Shown piece after piece: positions 1 to 13,062 of a stretch of DNA of 64,000 bases; the stretch's first letter is position 1, and every line of letters starts with the position of its first letter. This DNA comes from Echinococcus granulosus (lineage: Eukaryota; Platyhelminthes; Cestoda; Cyclophyllidea; Taeniidae), in assembly GCF_000524195.1 (NCBI RefSeq), contig NW_020170384.1:2121587-2185586 (forward strand). The letters run 5' to 3'. The notes beneath the pieces were generated by a model that was not told where the DNA came from, did not search any database, and saw only the letters and a list, made by a program, of their open reading frames with translations. A program made the position numbers and the translations under genes.

Positions 1-866
1 ATAATACTAGGAGAATTTATGTCAAAACGGGGACTTATTTTCACGTTTATACTACAAACACTATTGTGGTCCCTACACATCAGACACCATGAACCAAGTG
101 GTGGTGCTCATAGCATCTGGCGACGAACAAAGGCAAAAAAACTTGCGGATATGTCTGCACAGAAGACTTCATGCACAGCGCGTTGACGATACGCTCACTT
201 GTCCATCGCAGGGAATTTGACGACTGCAACACCCCTCAGTGACGACGATGTACGTGGTGATTCCCAGCCTGCAGCCTCGACAGCCGTTTCTATGATCACT
301 CAGTCATTGCGTAGAATATCTTTCTGATCCTGGACACCTGAGAGAAGTGAAAACAGTTCACTCATTCATGTTGATTAATTACTATGATAACTTTTTGCTT
401 CCGACCAGTATGAAGAGCTAAATGCTGCACTAAGTTAAAGGAAGGTTTTGACAGGCGAGATCAAGATTTTCTAGATTGATTTATTGCATTTGACGAATCG
501 TGGGCACATCCAGTTAGCTCAGGATCAAAAGCACCAAAGCGCCATTGAAGACGAAGTGAATTAGGTCGTTATGAAGTCTTTCTATTACCAAAAGCTGCTT
601 TTAGATATTAGCTGCTGGGCTGAGTAAAAATATAACTGGTGGCTACTTTACAAATGAATACAGTCTTCACTTCTTGAAGTCTGATCTCTTACTTTTTTGA
701 TGAAACCAAATGTTGAATTTCCACATGAACATCCCTTATTAATGTATCAACTCCTCCACATTATCTTAGGCAGTGGATACTGGACAACTGTAGGCCATAG
801 GATATGCGGTCTAGTTGAGGATTTACGCATTATCTATTTTGTCACTGTGTTGCCCGGAAAACACAG
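1..866. other. Left edge, no exon recognised
   Basis: Presumably intron of the KANK gene, because its N-terminal exons must lie upstream of the ankyrin exon. No ankyrin-like or KN-motif codons were seen in any frame. Confidence 0.4.
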
Positions 867-1145
867 TCGATAGATTCGTCGGCAATACCTGTTTTGGAGC
901 GTCTGCTAGCAGCGGGCGACGTGAATGCGCGGGCAGGAACTGCGCCGGGTCAGACGCCGTTGATGTTGGCGGCGCGAAAGGCGAATACTACTGTGGTAGA
1001 GCTACTGCTGCGTCATGGCGCGGATGTCAACGCGCAGGACGACATCGGCAACACTGCATTAATGTGTGCCATCGATTGCGGCAATCTAGACATGGTCAAA
1101 CTCCTTATCACCCGACCGGAGCTCAATGTGGATCTGAAGGATCAG
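867..1145 (+). CDS. KANK exon: ankyrin repeats
   Basis: This exon holds most of the KANK ankyrin block seen here (LERLLAAGDVNARA, GQTPLMLA, ELLLRHGADVNAQDD, GNTALMCA, MVKLLI). The donor after CAG at 1146 (GTATGG) is phase 0. The acceptor is taken as the AG at 865-866, but the frame stays open for a few codons upstream, so the start may shift. It is clearly richer in GC than its flanks. Confidence 0.8.
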
Positions 1146-4100
1146 GTATGGAGGGGTGGGATTTTCGTGCACTGATTCATTCGTTTTGGTTACCGCTATC
1201 AGTGTCTTTGAAACTCACCACTGCCATAATTACAATCACAACCGCCGCTATTTACTGATCGGTGCTAGTTATGAAAGAGGCTGGTTTTACTTATGAAACT
1301 CCAACGTAACAACATGTGGGGTTTTGTTCTCTTTGAACCCTGTAGCTTCTTTTTGATTAATGTTTTGCAAAACGGTTACATCCTACATAAATGTGGCATG
1401 GCCAGTCACCGGCAAAATTAATTCCACTCCAATTCGTCAAATCGTCTAGTCTTTTTTAATACCTTAATTGAGATATCTAAATGAGTCAGTGCTATAGTGA
1501 TTATCCAAAGGTTTAGCGATTCTGCTTTTCTTTTATGTTCGATAGTTTAAATATATTTCCGTTATGACCGCATTAAAATTGTGACATATTTCAGGGCATA
1601 GAAAACAGGAATCGCTTTTCCTCTGGATATTATAGCTGAAATACTTAACGCTAGTACTTTTTGTCTGGAGAATTCCCAAAAAACCAATTGTTTCGAGGCT
1701 TCTCATGCACAGAATTTGATCATTTTATCTGAGCAGGATGGGAATAAAGATCCATCCTGCACGTGCACTAGCAAGACTAGGAAGTACCCTTCTTTTTGTG
1801 CTTTGACCAAGTCGTGTAACTAAATCGATCAGTGAAATAGTCAGTGTTGTGCAGTATTAACGCTTAAATTCACATTTAAAGAATTTTGCATCTTCACGGG
1901 GCATTATTTTGCGTTCTATTGTCGTCAACTTATTGCTTGATTTGTGTAAAAGTACCCAACTACAAATGTTGAAAGACAATTAAAAGATCCCGTAGTTCTC
2001 AGCTATTCAGTCATGAATTTACGTGTGCGGATGGGACATCAGAATCTGACTTTTTGTCAAAAATTAAGTAGAAAGTACATTTCAGTTGTGTGTAACTTAA
2101 CCTAGCTCATGCATGCTGAATAGATTATCGGTTTTGTTTGCTTGAACTAGATGAGTAAACACTTAAAAGCTCTTGCTGTTTTTCTTCTTTGCTGGTGGCA
2201 ATCGAAAAATTCAGATTTGTGCAAGATTATTGCATGCAAATTCATTCAAACATTGGCCGATCTAGAAGTTACGGTTCACCGTGTAGGCAGCGACGCGTTT
2301 AGTGCCTTAAAACCCCAATTTCACTCATAACCACTGTCTGAAAATGTGCACCGATCTGCCATTACTCAAATGTTACGAGTGATTTATTAGGTAATTGTAC
2401 AATTCTATGCGACTTTTACATATATTTATTGGCTAAATTTCTTTGAATTCTTTCATTTGTTGAAATAATCATCACTGCAATCTGTAGTCCTTTCTTATCG
2501 AGGCACAAGCTCGCTAATTCCACCTTTGAAGCAAGTAACCGTCTCTGTGTTGGTTTCAATTCCCGACATCCACTTCGCATACAATTGTCATTATTTAAGG
2601 CAGTATCACCGGTGGAATACGGAGGATAAGGCTGGTACAGTATCTCCCTTTTATCCTAAAGTGCAGTTTAAGGTCTTGCGTAGTAGGAATAGCTCTTTCT
2701 TTCTAGCTATTTCTCACTTTCAAGTTGTGTCCAGTAGATGAATCTCAATCGTTTCTATTACTTGACCTTCATCGAGCAAACTGCAAAATGTCCAGTGAAT
2801 TGTTGACCGCTTACAAATGGTACTATTTAGTTGAATCGCTTATCTATGTCTTGCAAGAGGGCATGTTGCCTTTTATTTTTCGACAGAATAGCAGGATTAG
2901 TATTTTTATTGCAAAGGAATTGTAGAAACGCTGTGCTAAACACCAGGACTTTCACTCTGGATTTCTTCTCCCTCGTACTTATAGGTTTCGTTAATCTGAT
3001 CTGTAAAATCATTCTCCTGATTCTCCGTTAAATCAATGCTTAGCGATATTTTCTAGTAGTCCCTCAAATTTTCCAAAACAGAGTTCTTAGTATTGAGATC
3101 ACATAACTTATGTTTTGATCCGCATCTCGCAACAAATAAATCAGAACTAAGCTCTTCCGTTGCTGTATTTATTGCGTTAATCTGCAGCATGATTGACAAG
3201 AGTGCCTCCTCTGTTGGCACAATTGATAGCCTTACCCTTTTGCTTGAGATAGGTGTTTCGGTGCAGTCCACTGTCAAAACACCTATCACCTGGAGAATTC
3301 CAACCTTAATTAACCCTGTAAAATGTGCTTGTCGCAATAGATGCTCTCACAGAGTTACAATGGATGTTTATTTTTCAGTGCTCCTGTCTTTTTTGGGATC
3401 TTCTTCACCTGTAAACATGCGCATAAGTGAGCATGGTCTTGCTGTGTACGACTCCATGCATGCGGGAACTCAACCATGGCTTTAATAGAAGCCAGTGAAA
3501 ACTGCTGAAACATCGCAATGGCCATATTCAGCATATCCTTTGCCTTTTATTTCCAGTCATGTGTCTGAAAAAACATGCTGTTGTATAGCCCCTAATCTAG
3601 GATTTTTTTGCTTTTTACCATATTTACTTTGAATTTATCCGAGCTCCGAGTCGCGAATACTGACAAACATTTGACGCGTTTTCTTTCCCGGTTTATAGTA
3701 AGTGGTCGCACCAAATGCTGGTGCAGACAGGTCACTAAAATAAATGTGGAATGTTCATGGTCTGAGGATAGTTGCATCGCTTTATTTTTGAGCAGCAGTT
3801 GAATTGGTCGACAAATTAATGGCAGCGAACATGTTATATAATACATATATAGAAATTAGAAATCTATTGTTGCGGTTAGTGAAGTTGGTGTAAATTATTT
3901 ATGCGTTCGATCAAAAAATAGTCGTGTGAATGGCCCATAAAGCCTGTCATTTATGTGGTTAAAAAGTACCTCTAGCAATATTTTAAACACATCCTTCAAA
4001 AATGTTACTGAATTTGCGTTATATAATAAACCTTCTTTATTAGGTACAAAAATTAATTAAGTTTCCCAAGCCTAATTTACTTTATTTCATAATAATTACG

Positions 4101-7100
4101 GAACAATGAGCTAATCCAACTGCGTACGTTTTTAGCTATAGCAGGCCCTCAAAGACTGCCGCCCCAAAATTTTTCGGTCACGTATTTTAGAGCCCACTTC
4201 TTATCTCTTCGAGGCAAAAGAATAGGCTAATTCACTTATCTTATTTGTGAATACTTTTGACTTTTTAGGAGGGATCAACAGCTTCTAGCATAGCCGAAGC
4301 GGGTGGAAATGAAGAGATAATCCGACTTATACGTGAAAAATCAGCTATCTTCAAATCAGTACGTCTTGTTGTTATCTTCAGGAACATTTTTTGCATCCTC
4401 ATTTTTGTGTTAAAACTCACCTGAGTTTTTGAGTGACTAATTCCACTCGGATTCATCCTTCTATTTTTCTGTCCTGAGTTTGCTCATTTACACAGCGGTA
4501 ACGTTTTAGTAAGCCTGAAGTTTGGCCACAAATCGTCCCTAACTCAAGCATTTTTTCATGCTTCTCTTTTTTCATGAACGCGCAGTTCATCAACCACTTT
4601 TTGTTTCCTCATTCAAAGATGGAACTCATTTTGGCATGCCTTACTTTTGAGGTGAAATGCGATGCTCCTTAGATTCTTTGATACATTCTGCGTTACCTAG
4701 AGAACCTTGTGAATCCATCGAAACGTGTAGCTGTCGTCGCATGACTTCACATTTAAAGAAGAGTGAGTTTAACTTTGATAATTATGTTCTACTGGAGCAT
4801 CTTTTTAAAAGATCTCCTTCATCAACCTCTTTCTGCAGTAGAACTGCGTTATCTGAACGACTTTTATACGTTCCAAATCGTCACTTCTTTTGGCACATCT
4901 GAAATGCGCCTCATACAAAGCGAAAAGGTATTCCATTTCTCTGTGACACGTGAGATGACTTAGAAACACCTGTGTTCACACCATTTCCTACTCATTGCTG
5001 TATTTCTCTTGATCTCCTATCTGATTTCGATGCAATGAAGGCGAAATGTAATTTTAAAATCATCTGCAGGTTATTGTCCGCACAATGCCATTTTGAGACT
5101 CAACTAAGTACTTATGCTGTTTTCTCTAGTCTCACCTTTGTAAATAGTTATTATTATGGCAACGTTCTTTCAACAAAGTACACGCAGTATCTTTTAACTT
5201 GATAACGTTGATTGGAAAAGAGTTTCACGAAGAGATTGCGTACCTGCTACGTCTGGTCTCGAATAGTTAATTTTGTTGGACTGGTTAATGGTCTTGGAGC
5301 TGTGCTGGGGCTTGCAAGTATCTTGATGAAATGATACGGACGTGACTTAACTAATGTGAGATGAGCTCAGAAGGTCATTCACTTCGCTAACCAAAAGCCG
5401 CACCGCATATCTAGCGCCAGGTCATGCTTTCCAACATGGCGCATATTGGTGCTGATTAATAAATCATACAATTCAGTGGTAGTATATTGACTACCTTCGT
5501 TTAATTTTGCTACTTCGCTATCAATATTGCATGTTACCTGCGTTGTTCATCAGGTCATGATAGCTGGTTTCACCCAGTCTTGCCTCAAACAGATTGGTTG
5601 GTTGCAAAACAATAAAATCGGTGTGAGGTGGTCTGAGGAAAATTAAATTTCTTGGATTTTTTTGCTCTCGCATACTGTACTTGGCGATTTTCTTCCAAGA
5701 TCCTAGTAATGGAGGCGCTGGTCTTATTGCAGCTGCATGAAACAATACAACCGCATTCCTAAGCATTTGGAGCGGTTATGTCTAAATTTAAATGGTGTAT
5801 CTGGTGGTAACTTGGATTTTTCGTGGCTTCCACGAATTATTTGTAAATACTCCTGTTAGAATTTAATTACCTGTTAGTCTAGGCGGCGTGCAAACGATAC
5901 TTGAGTTTTGTCTAGGTCATCAGCACATCAGTGGATTTGATTAAAAACTATGGTTGCGAGTCCATAAAAAATAGCGTTGAATTTCACAACTCATAAATTT
6001 AATTATTTTCCATTATGTCTTATCCTTGTTTAATTCGTTCCACGGGACTCTTTTTTAGTATACAGTAGATACGTCATTTTTTCATTGTTCTTCGGCAAAC
6101 GATGAACCGCTTGAATAATTTATTAGGTTAGGAAATGTAACGTTTTATTCGCTCACTGCATAGTTGACAAAAAACCTCGGCGTCCTTTCGAATGGTGTAC
6201 AATTAATTCCATGACAAGTCTGGTTCTGGTACCTACTTTGTCGTAATCGTAAATTTATTCTTTTTTACACATTTCCATTTTATAAATAGTCTGGTCCAGT
6301 TGCATGGATAAGAGAGAGCATTCCTTTACTCAGACACAAGTCATTACAATCCCGATTATTTGAAACGTGTGTAGACGATGGATTTACGACATTCGGTGCA
6401 GATCACGTAAGTTATTGTTATTGTACACCCTTTCGAGTGGACGAAGCTGAAGACACTTTTGGTTTGCACCGCCGCGCGTTTGTGTTCCGAATCGGTTGAA
6501 TAAATCATAATCTTGTATTTTATTGAATACTGCGGTCGGAAACGTCGAGTTTTACTAGCATTGAATAGCCAATGTACTATTACTACATTTACAAGCTGCC
6601 TTGTGTACCACTACCATTTATCCAGTTTGTCTTGGACTCGATAAAGTAAATTTAAGCGATTTTTTGCTTTGATATCACCTTAGGATATTTAACAGAACTG
6701 CTTCCCTGGTTTTCCTTTGTAGGATCTCACATACCATATTACGAGCACCAGGTAGGTTTTAGAGACTGCATCTTGAGCGCTGTCAACTTTGTTCTATACT
6801 ATGTGGCATCAAGTGGCGCACTAACGCATGCACTTGTAGCTTTGGCACACTCTCGTTTGCTTTTTGCGTGAAAATCTTTAAATTCAACTACCTACTGATG
6901 TTTTCTAAGGCTTTAAAATCACCCGAGACATTTCGAGTGCCTTGTAATAGGGTTTGCTAAGACCTTATTCCTGCAATTACAAGGGAAAAAGCTTCATTAC
7001 TATCTCGTGTGAAGTTTCCATGGGTAATCTCATTCATCAGAGTCCTGCAACCATATTCTCAAACACCACCAATAAAGTATTATCGTTCCTTGTGAAGTTA

Positions 7101-8928
7101 GCAGATTATTCGACTTAACACTTCTCATGAGTTCATTTTTACTATCACTTTCAAATCTATCTAAAAGTTTTTTAAAATAAGGTGTCTTCGTAGCCAATAA
7201 AACCGGAATTTTTTAGTTTCCCGAAAAGTATTATTAAGTAATTATTTGAATGTATATGCTTCTTTAGTGCTTCATTTTCTTATTCAATTTATCAAACAAA
7301 GGATTTGCATAGCTTAAAACATTGGAAGATAGGTAGGTAATATATTTAGAGCTCCGATCGTAGAAGACTCAAAAGAACGCGTAGTCGAATGTACGGTTGA
7401 AATAGTTACCATTTTACTCTGCAAATATTATGACCTCAATCATACGGTTACTGTTGTTTGTTGTGATATCGTGAACTGTGCGTCTCGATACTGCATGAAG
7501 CGTTTCATAGAAATGTGGGATAATACTAGACTTTGAATGCATTTATAAAGTCTCCTGCTCCACCTATTTCCACCTCGTCAGTTACTCAGAGTTACACACG
7601 CTAGCCACTTATTGCTAGGTGTCCTGAAAGTTTCAATAGATTCGTCATCTTCTGGTAACCACTCGCTTCTGTGTGAATTGGCAAAACTGCATTTGAATCA
7701 CACAAAGCGGTGGCAGATCTTGAAAAAAAATGAAACGCAGGAATTGAAGGACCGTGAATAGGGGATGCGCTTTGGTCTTGTCAGTTAAGATCTGTTATTT
7801 GTGTGCAGGGTTTTCACATTCTTTGCTTTTGTTTTCGCAAGGCATTACTTCTCCATTCATCCGTCAATCAGTGCGTTATTCTACCTTGTGATTTAGGCTC
7901 GGTAATAATTGAACGTATGCGGATTTTGGTTGCTTTATCTCTCTGATCAAGCTGCACAATACGTCATCTTTTGGATTTGGCCGAAAGTGACACCAACTCT
8001 GCAGCTCTATTTACCTTAATGCCAATGGACAATTTTCTCACTTAAGCTGATGACAAATGGGTTTTACCCCATATCCTAAGCTATATTTTTCTGTTTTTCT
8101 GAGTCGAATATTTTCTAACAATATTACAAACACAACCATGTTAGTCAAGTTGTGACGATCTTAGTGGTTTTGAAGGTCGGCACTCAATTTCAAACGTGTT
8201 GTCACATTTGCACAAAGTATGGTCAACTTTGATGTGATTCTTATTCAAACCCAGACAAATTGGAAGTTTAACTGTGGATTCCCGGCGTCAAAACGCGATT
8301 AGTTTAGTCAAATAAAGAAGTATACGGCATCCAACATGGCCAATAGTATTCCATCGTAGGGTAATCACCGCAAATGGAGGCGGTCGATTAATGTGGGTGA
8401 GAATACGTGCCATGGGTGTCTCTCTCATGTACTTATCATTACTTACTTTGTCAAGCTTTGCACAACCCATGTGCCTTGACTATAGTACCACATTTAAGTC
8501 CAAATTAGACTTGCAGCCAGTTTTTACGAGCTGGACTCGCATCATTTACTCATATTTCGTGGCTAGATAGAAAAATATCATCTCAACCCTTATTTTTTAT
8601 CACGCGATAATGGGCTGCTTTGTTTTAAGACTAAGCCTTTGTTCAGACGCCTGCTGATTTAAATTGCAAATTAGCGTAAAGCGTGTTCTACGTGTTGCTG
8701 TTTCTTGTTCTCATTGGAAATCTACTTACGACATTTGAGTAGCATGTATTCCACTTCAGTCGACAACTTTTCGAGCCACGTACATTCCATCTTATCCCCG
8801 GGAGTTCTGAGGAAACTGCAACTGTGTCAACAACAGCTCCAATGCCAGGGGCAACAGCAGCAACAGCAACGACTTCAACCACAGCAACCAACACAACCAC
8901 TACCCATTACATACTACAAGAGGACTAG
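867..8928 (+). CDS. KANK-family protein, 3' part of the gene (5 exons)
   Basis: KANK proteins are cortical adaptors: an N-terminal KN motif binds talin, and the C-terminal ankyrin domain binds partners such as the kinesin KIF21A, linking adhesions to microtubules. Only the C-terminal part is in the window. Proposed exons are 867-1145, 4269-4358, 6290-6406, 6723-6751 and 8760-8928; phases are 0, 0, 0, 2, and the frame closes at a TAG. The ankyrin part carries GDVNARA, GQTPLMLAARK, HGADVNAQDD, GNTALMCAIDCG and EGSTASSIAEAG, which match the last KANK repeats (GDVNAKA, GQTALMLA, GADVNIQDD, GSTALMCA, DGSTAL) in order. After the repeats comes a roughly 95-residue tail not known from vertebrate KANKs, ending in Thr/Ala-rich low complexity. 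The first acceptor is uncertain, and no earlier exon was recognised in bases 1-866. KANK assignment is confident; the tail exons rest on splice phase only. Confidence 0.75.
1146..4268 (+). other. KANK intron, 3.1 kb
   Basis: AT-rich, bounded by GTATGG and TTTTTAG. Several overlapping open frames of 60-130 codons on both strands (for example around 3053-3485) show no domain, compositional or splice support. No repeat unit was recognised. Confidence 0.6.
4269..4358 (+). CDS. KANK exon: last ankyrin repeat
   Basis: Thirty codons in phase 0, reading EGSTASSIAEAGGNEEIIRL, the expected final KANK repeat directly after LKDQ of the previous exon. The acceptor is TTTTTAG and the donor GTACGT. If this donor were not used, the frame would run on 21 codons to a TGA, giving an alternative shorter C-terminus. 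Confidence 0.75.
6290..6406 (+). CDS. KANK tail exon (predicted)
   Basis: Thirty-nine open codons, phase 0 on both sides, between an AAATAG acceptor and a strong GTAAGT donor. The encoded text includes GPVAWIRESIPLLRHK and CVDDGFTTFGADH, which look protein-like, but no family match is recognised. Linkage to the KANK gene is inferred from position, strand and phase. Confidence 0.5.
6723..6751 (+). CDS. KANK tail micro-exon, 29 bp (predicted)
   Basis: A 29-bp segment between TTTGTAG and GTAGGT that reads DLTYHITST and shifts phase from 0 to 2. It is exactly what is needed to join the phase-0 exon at 6290-6406 to the phase-2 exon at 8760. The evidence is splice signals and phase only. Confidence 0.45.
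8760..8928 (+). CDS. KANK terminal exon (predicted), Thr/Ala-rich
   Basis: Entered after CCACTTCAG with one base completing a split codon. It reads RQLFEPRTFHLIPGSSEETA, then a Thr/Ala/Ser-rich stretch, and stops at TAG 8926-8928. The same CAG-like repeat (about 8845-8890) would be read as polyglutamine in another frame; the spliced frame reads it as Ala/Thr. A poly(A) signal follows at 9136-9141, supporting a gene end here. Confidence 0.5.
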
Positions 8929-9135
8929 TCGCGGCAATTTCAAATGCTGTCTTCACCTTTATCCTGCATATCACTTCGTCAGCACGGATACGCATAGACT
9001 CCTTTTCCCCCTCCTGTTCGGCTTCTCCCTTTTGCCTATCTGTTTCTATCTTGCATGCTTTTAGTGCTGTTATTTGATAATGAACTCACTGATAGTCTTG
9101 ATTTTTTAACTATTCCTATTATAATTTTCTCACTG

Positions 9136-9141
9136 AATAAA
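9136..9141 (+). promoter_or_regulatory. Poly(A) signal AATAAA of the KANK gene
   Basis: Canonical AATAAA 207 bp after the predicted KANK stop codon, on the same strand. It is in an AT-rich stretch, so chance occurrence is possible. Confidence 0.45.
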
Positions 9142-11352
9142 TTTTAGCATCCATTGAAAACTCACAAATTTGAACAAATCTTTACCTAGTCATTGAAAAT
9201 TCAAAAAATGCATATTTAGAGCAGACTAAGCTTACTATATTTTAATGTGCTCAAGAATATTTCATTTGATAAGTAGTCGGTTAATTTCCCATCTTGTTTA
9301 ATGGCAATTTTTATCAAGATGCAAATATATTTTTGTGGCTTAAGAATTTACATTTTCTTAGTTACTGTTGCGGTGTTGCGGCGTGTGGGAATGCTTCTGC
9401 TTCCTCTTGATAACTTGTACTGGAATGACTTATTTATTTAATGGAATTGCAAATTATTTTTAAAGAGATTAGAGGACAAAAATTATAGATAGAATTGAGT
9501 TTTCGGCTGCAGTAGTGAGAACTAGGTCCAGAAGGTAAGGTGCTTGATTTCTACTTTGGGAGAACCGCTTTTCTTCACGTCCTGCAAACTGCATGAATTG
9601 GCTGCTTTATTCTGCTGAGTCTCCATCCTGCTTTTAACACACCGTTAATTATTTATTGTACGTTTCGGTCTGGCTTTACCTATTCCCAAATATCTTTTTC
9701 ACGAAGCTCATTAGTTTTTTTATTTGCAATCTTTTATCGAAGTTCATACCATCTATTTCAGCTATCATGCATTGTTCACTGTATCAGCTCGATATCAGTA
9801 ATGCTAGGAGCTTTTGAAATTTAAACATCGTTAATTTACCAAGTGGCAATAAGAATCCAAGAAAAGGCTTATAACTGTTTGATAGGAAATGCGAGTTTAG
9901 CTGTTCTATATCAACATAGACGGCAAAAAATAACATATAATAGGAAAAATTTTGTTCTTCCAGAACCTGCAATATTCATTAAAAGGCTTGAGAAATTGCT
10001 AGTGTATTTGCGCTTGATGTCGAGGTTGAATCTATAACATTTGCAATGCTCTATGTGGAGGTTAACCACCTTTAGGAGCAGCTTTATTCTCATTTTTGAG
10101 GGGGTTGGAATAAAATAAATCAAGTTGTATGAATTGCACCCTGTTTTCTTCGGAATCGATGGGAATTATCGAAACGAATGTCATATCTACATAAATGCAA
10201 CCTTAAGATCGGAAAATAACTCATTCAAGTTAAACCCAGACAAATATTACAAGTAAAAGTTGCAACTGAAAGTCATGACCACCATGCTCTTGGTAGACGT
10301 CGTGTCTGCTTGGGTGATATAGTATAATAAGCACACAGAAGGTATGAATTTGGCTTCATGATTCAGTGTTTAATCCGCATTAGTTCAAAACGCAAAAGTA
10401 GAAGCTGTGGGAGAGATCTTCATGTTTACTTTATTTCAGTCATGGTCGTTATCAGCTAAAAGCAGTCTATTTCTCGGTCATGGACTCCGGCAAACATATT
10501 ACAGTACTCAATCTGTCCAATACATTGGCTAGTAAACATTCATTAACCGATGGAGAACTTTGTAAGAAGAATTAAACTTGCGTGTCGTGGTTAATAACCA
10601 TTTACTTTGATATTTGAGATAGTGCTTATATTGTATGCTAGCAATTGCATGATGTCCTTCCTCGATTTAATTCTATATTTCCCTCAAAACTAATTATTGC
10701 ATCAGCTTATACCAAATAATCCTGGCAGCTGATTCCTTGCCATCTCTAATGTAGCAATGTCACCGGACGATTTGTCGCAACCTGAGCGAGGCATTATGAG
10801 ACGCTCTACAAAAGAATAATTCACATCATATTCTGGGACGCATGGGAACAATTACTCCCTTCGTCTTTGAAAAATCACTGTGCAAATTTTTTGTGCCAAT
10901 GTCACTTTGATTATGGGCAATTGGAATTCCCAGAGAGGGAAATTCCTTACTCTAAGCAAAAAGTCGTTTTGCTCCTAAAATAAAGGTTTCTGCAATCCGG
11001 AAAACTTGTTTTTGCAATTGTATAGGTAAGAAAAAATTGTGATCAAGCATAAGTGTGAGGTGATTTCCGGAAACAAAGTGGAAGATTTCCGTGAAATATA
11101 GCGCTAGTAGTTTAATTGTGCAGTGTTTTGAAATGATTATTGTTTGGAAAAATACACCCAACCCTGTCAACTTAAATAAAAGTTTCACATGCAATTAAAA
11201 CTTTAGCCATAGTTCCAATCACCTAATTATGTTTTTTGAAAACGGGAAAGTTAATAGCTGCAGCAATTTGTATGATTGGATTATACGAATTGGGTAAACA
11301 CGAGAACGACAATGAAGCATTGACAGGTTATTATCAGCAAATATTTTAAGGT
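9142..11352. other. Intergenic, nothing recognised
   Basis: AT-rich sequence after the KANK gene. Short open frames only, with no splice-supported coding exon and no copy of the LTR family. Confidence 0.5.
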
Positions 11353-12387
11353 TGTACATAGTTCCCTGAGACTTCCCTGAAGGCAAACGTAGACATAATG
11401 TCTGGGTAGGATATGTATTTTCGACCTACAGTAGGGCTTGGGGCTACTGGTACGTTCGGGAGGCCAGGCCCCCAGCAAAAGTATAATAGCAGAGCCCCTG
11501 AGTAGCCCGTAACCAAAACTGAAAGTTAAACAAACAATCAAAGCATTACAGTAGTCACTCTCTCCTTTTGAACTTCTCACCACGAACCAACTGCGTCAGT
11601 CATCGAATTTGCGTGCAACAGAGCAAATAGTGGGCAGCAACTTCATGGATCTCTCTTGAAAATTCCTGTTTGGAAATTGTTTTGTGGGAAGGGAATGCGC
11701 ATGCCATCATGCACGTCCACCGCTGGTCGTAAAAGCACTGGCCTAAAAGCAGAGTCATCAAATAAAGGACGGGGCTTAAAGTAGTTTCGTGGATGTAGGC
11801 TTTCCTATCAATTCATTCTTACCTCTTTGTTCTCACTGCAGTGTTGCTTAATTCTGTCTACCTGGTCTCTACCCAGCTGGTAGAGAGGCGGGGGGTGGGG
11901 TACCGCGTGTTCATGTAATTAACATCCTCATGCATGCGCCGTGGACAGCGCGTAACAAACTTTTTTAGATGGCATAAGGCTGGTGCCGCTTCAGTTGTTA
12001 ATTGCATTCCTGCATAACACAGGACTGGGATAGCCGTCGGAGGTGGACGTCAATGTCAACCTTTCTGTTAAAGTCATTAAGGCTTCTCCAGTTCACAGTG
12101 TGTGGTATGCTTTTGTCGCCTTAAAAGTGTGGCAGTCAGCAATAGAAATCAGAGTGGCTGTCTTTTATGACCAGTTTCACATTCTAGTACCATCATTGTA
12201 GCGCCTCGAGTCTTTTCAAGACTAAGAAGGTCATGATACTAGTGCAGAATACGTAGTCGACACAGGTAAGAGATTGGGTTCACTGACATGGGTCAGATGC
12301 CAAGCCGCCCGGTGGAATTACAATCGCATAGCTTCGAGTGGTTGCGTAACCAAAATAAAGAGTTAAGTAAGCACTCAAAGGATTACA
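11353..12387 (-). mobile_element. TRIM-like non-coding LTR element, copy 1
   Basis: Two direct repeats bound about 650 bp: 11353-11550 and 12197-12387. Read on the - strand each starts TGTAAT-CTTTGA-TG and passes through a TTAACT-TTTTGGTTACG segment. The inner copy ends GGCGCTACA. Just outside the 11353-11550 LTR (its - strand 5' side, RC of about 11551-11572) lies AAAAGGAGAGAG, in the polypurine-tract position for a - strand element. No open frame of note is present inside. The internal part matches 52500-53240 (shared landmarks GTCCACC, GCCTAAA-GCAG, GTTGTTAAT-GCATTCCT). No target-site duplication was recognised, as expected for an aged copy. Confidence 0.7.
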
Positions 12388-12867
12388 GTAATGCCAATAT
12401 GCATTTCTTATTTATCTTAACGTCATCTTGCTGCATGGCTTTCAGGTTACACTAGCAACGACAGAAGGTGAAAGTTTTAGTAGAATTTCATTACAAATGG
12501 GCAGAAAAGCTGTCAAATCGTAAATGAGAAGCATAATAACAGTAGTTTATACTGAAACTTCCTTAACAGAAAGAGTTAAAGCAACCACTGTTCTGTAAAA
12601 ATAGTGAAGTACACGTTAAACCAAGAACACTTCCATTTTCATTCACCAGATGGATTTAGGATCTCTTTTATTGCGAGAACATTATTAATGCAAATTCAGA
12701 CCAAAGCTAGAAGGATTTTTAGTCAAATGGTTTTCAAAGTCAAAGAGGAATATCATATGGTAGGTTGCAATCCTCTAATCTGATCATTTGAATGATGCTA
12801 TGAAGAATTCAACAGCATTAATTGGTTGTTACTCTTTAACTTATTCATTGTAGACAATCATCACTTC

Positions 12868-13062
12868 TGTAATGCTTTGATTTCTTCCTTAACTGTTCTT
12901 TTTGGTTTCGTGAGTACTTGGGGCTCCGCGGTTTTTCTTCTGCTAGACGACATGACCGTTCGGGCCGTGTCACTGGTCCCGTAGCCCGTCTGTACGTCTG
13001 TAATGCATATTCTGCCCAAGTATTGTCTCAATTTCCCCTCAGGAAAGACTCAGGGCGCTGCA
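12868..13062 (+). repeat. Solo LTR of the TRIM-like family
   Basis: Starts TGTAATGCTTTGAT, continues CTTAACTGTTCTTTTTGG, contains the family core CTGTACGTCTGTAATGCATA and AGGAAAGACTCAGGG, and ends GCTGCA. About 195 bp, the same length as the LTRs of the full copies on either side. No internal region follows, so this is probably the product of LTR-LTR recombination. Confidence 0.7.

Noticed and set aside
815..1258. 147-codon + frame overlapping the ankyrin exon
   Set aside because: It is a shadow in another frame. The frame with the ankyrin motifs is shorter, ends at a splice donor and matches KANK.
3053..3485. Overlapping frames of 94 (-) and 130 (+) codons
   Set aside because: Mutual shadows inside the first KANK intron in the window, with no domain, no family resemblance and no convincing splice context.
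8688..8900. 70-codon - strand frame rich in Val and Ala
   Set aside because: It is the reverse-strand reading of the same low-complexity repeat, without other support.
8705..9064. 119-codon + frame with a polyglutamine run
   Set aside because: Glutamines come from a CAG-like repeat read in a frame without a usable phase. The spliced KANK frame through the same bases gives Thr/Ala-rich sequence and a stop supported by the exon chain.
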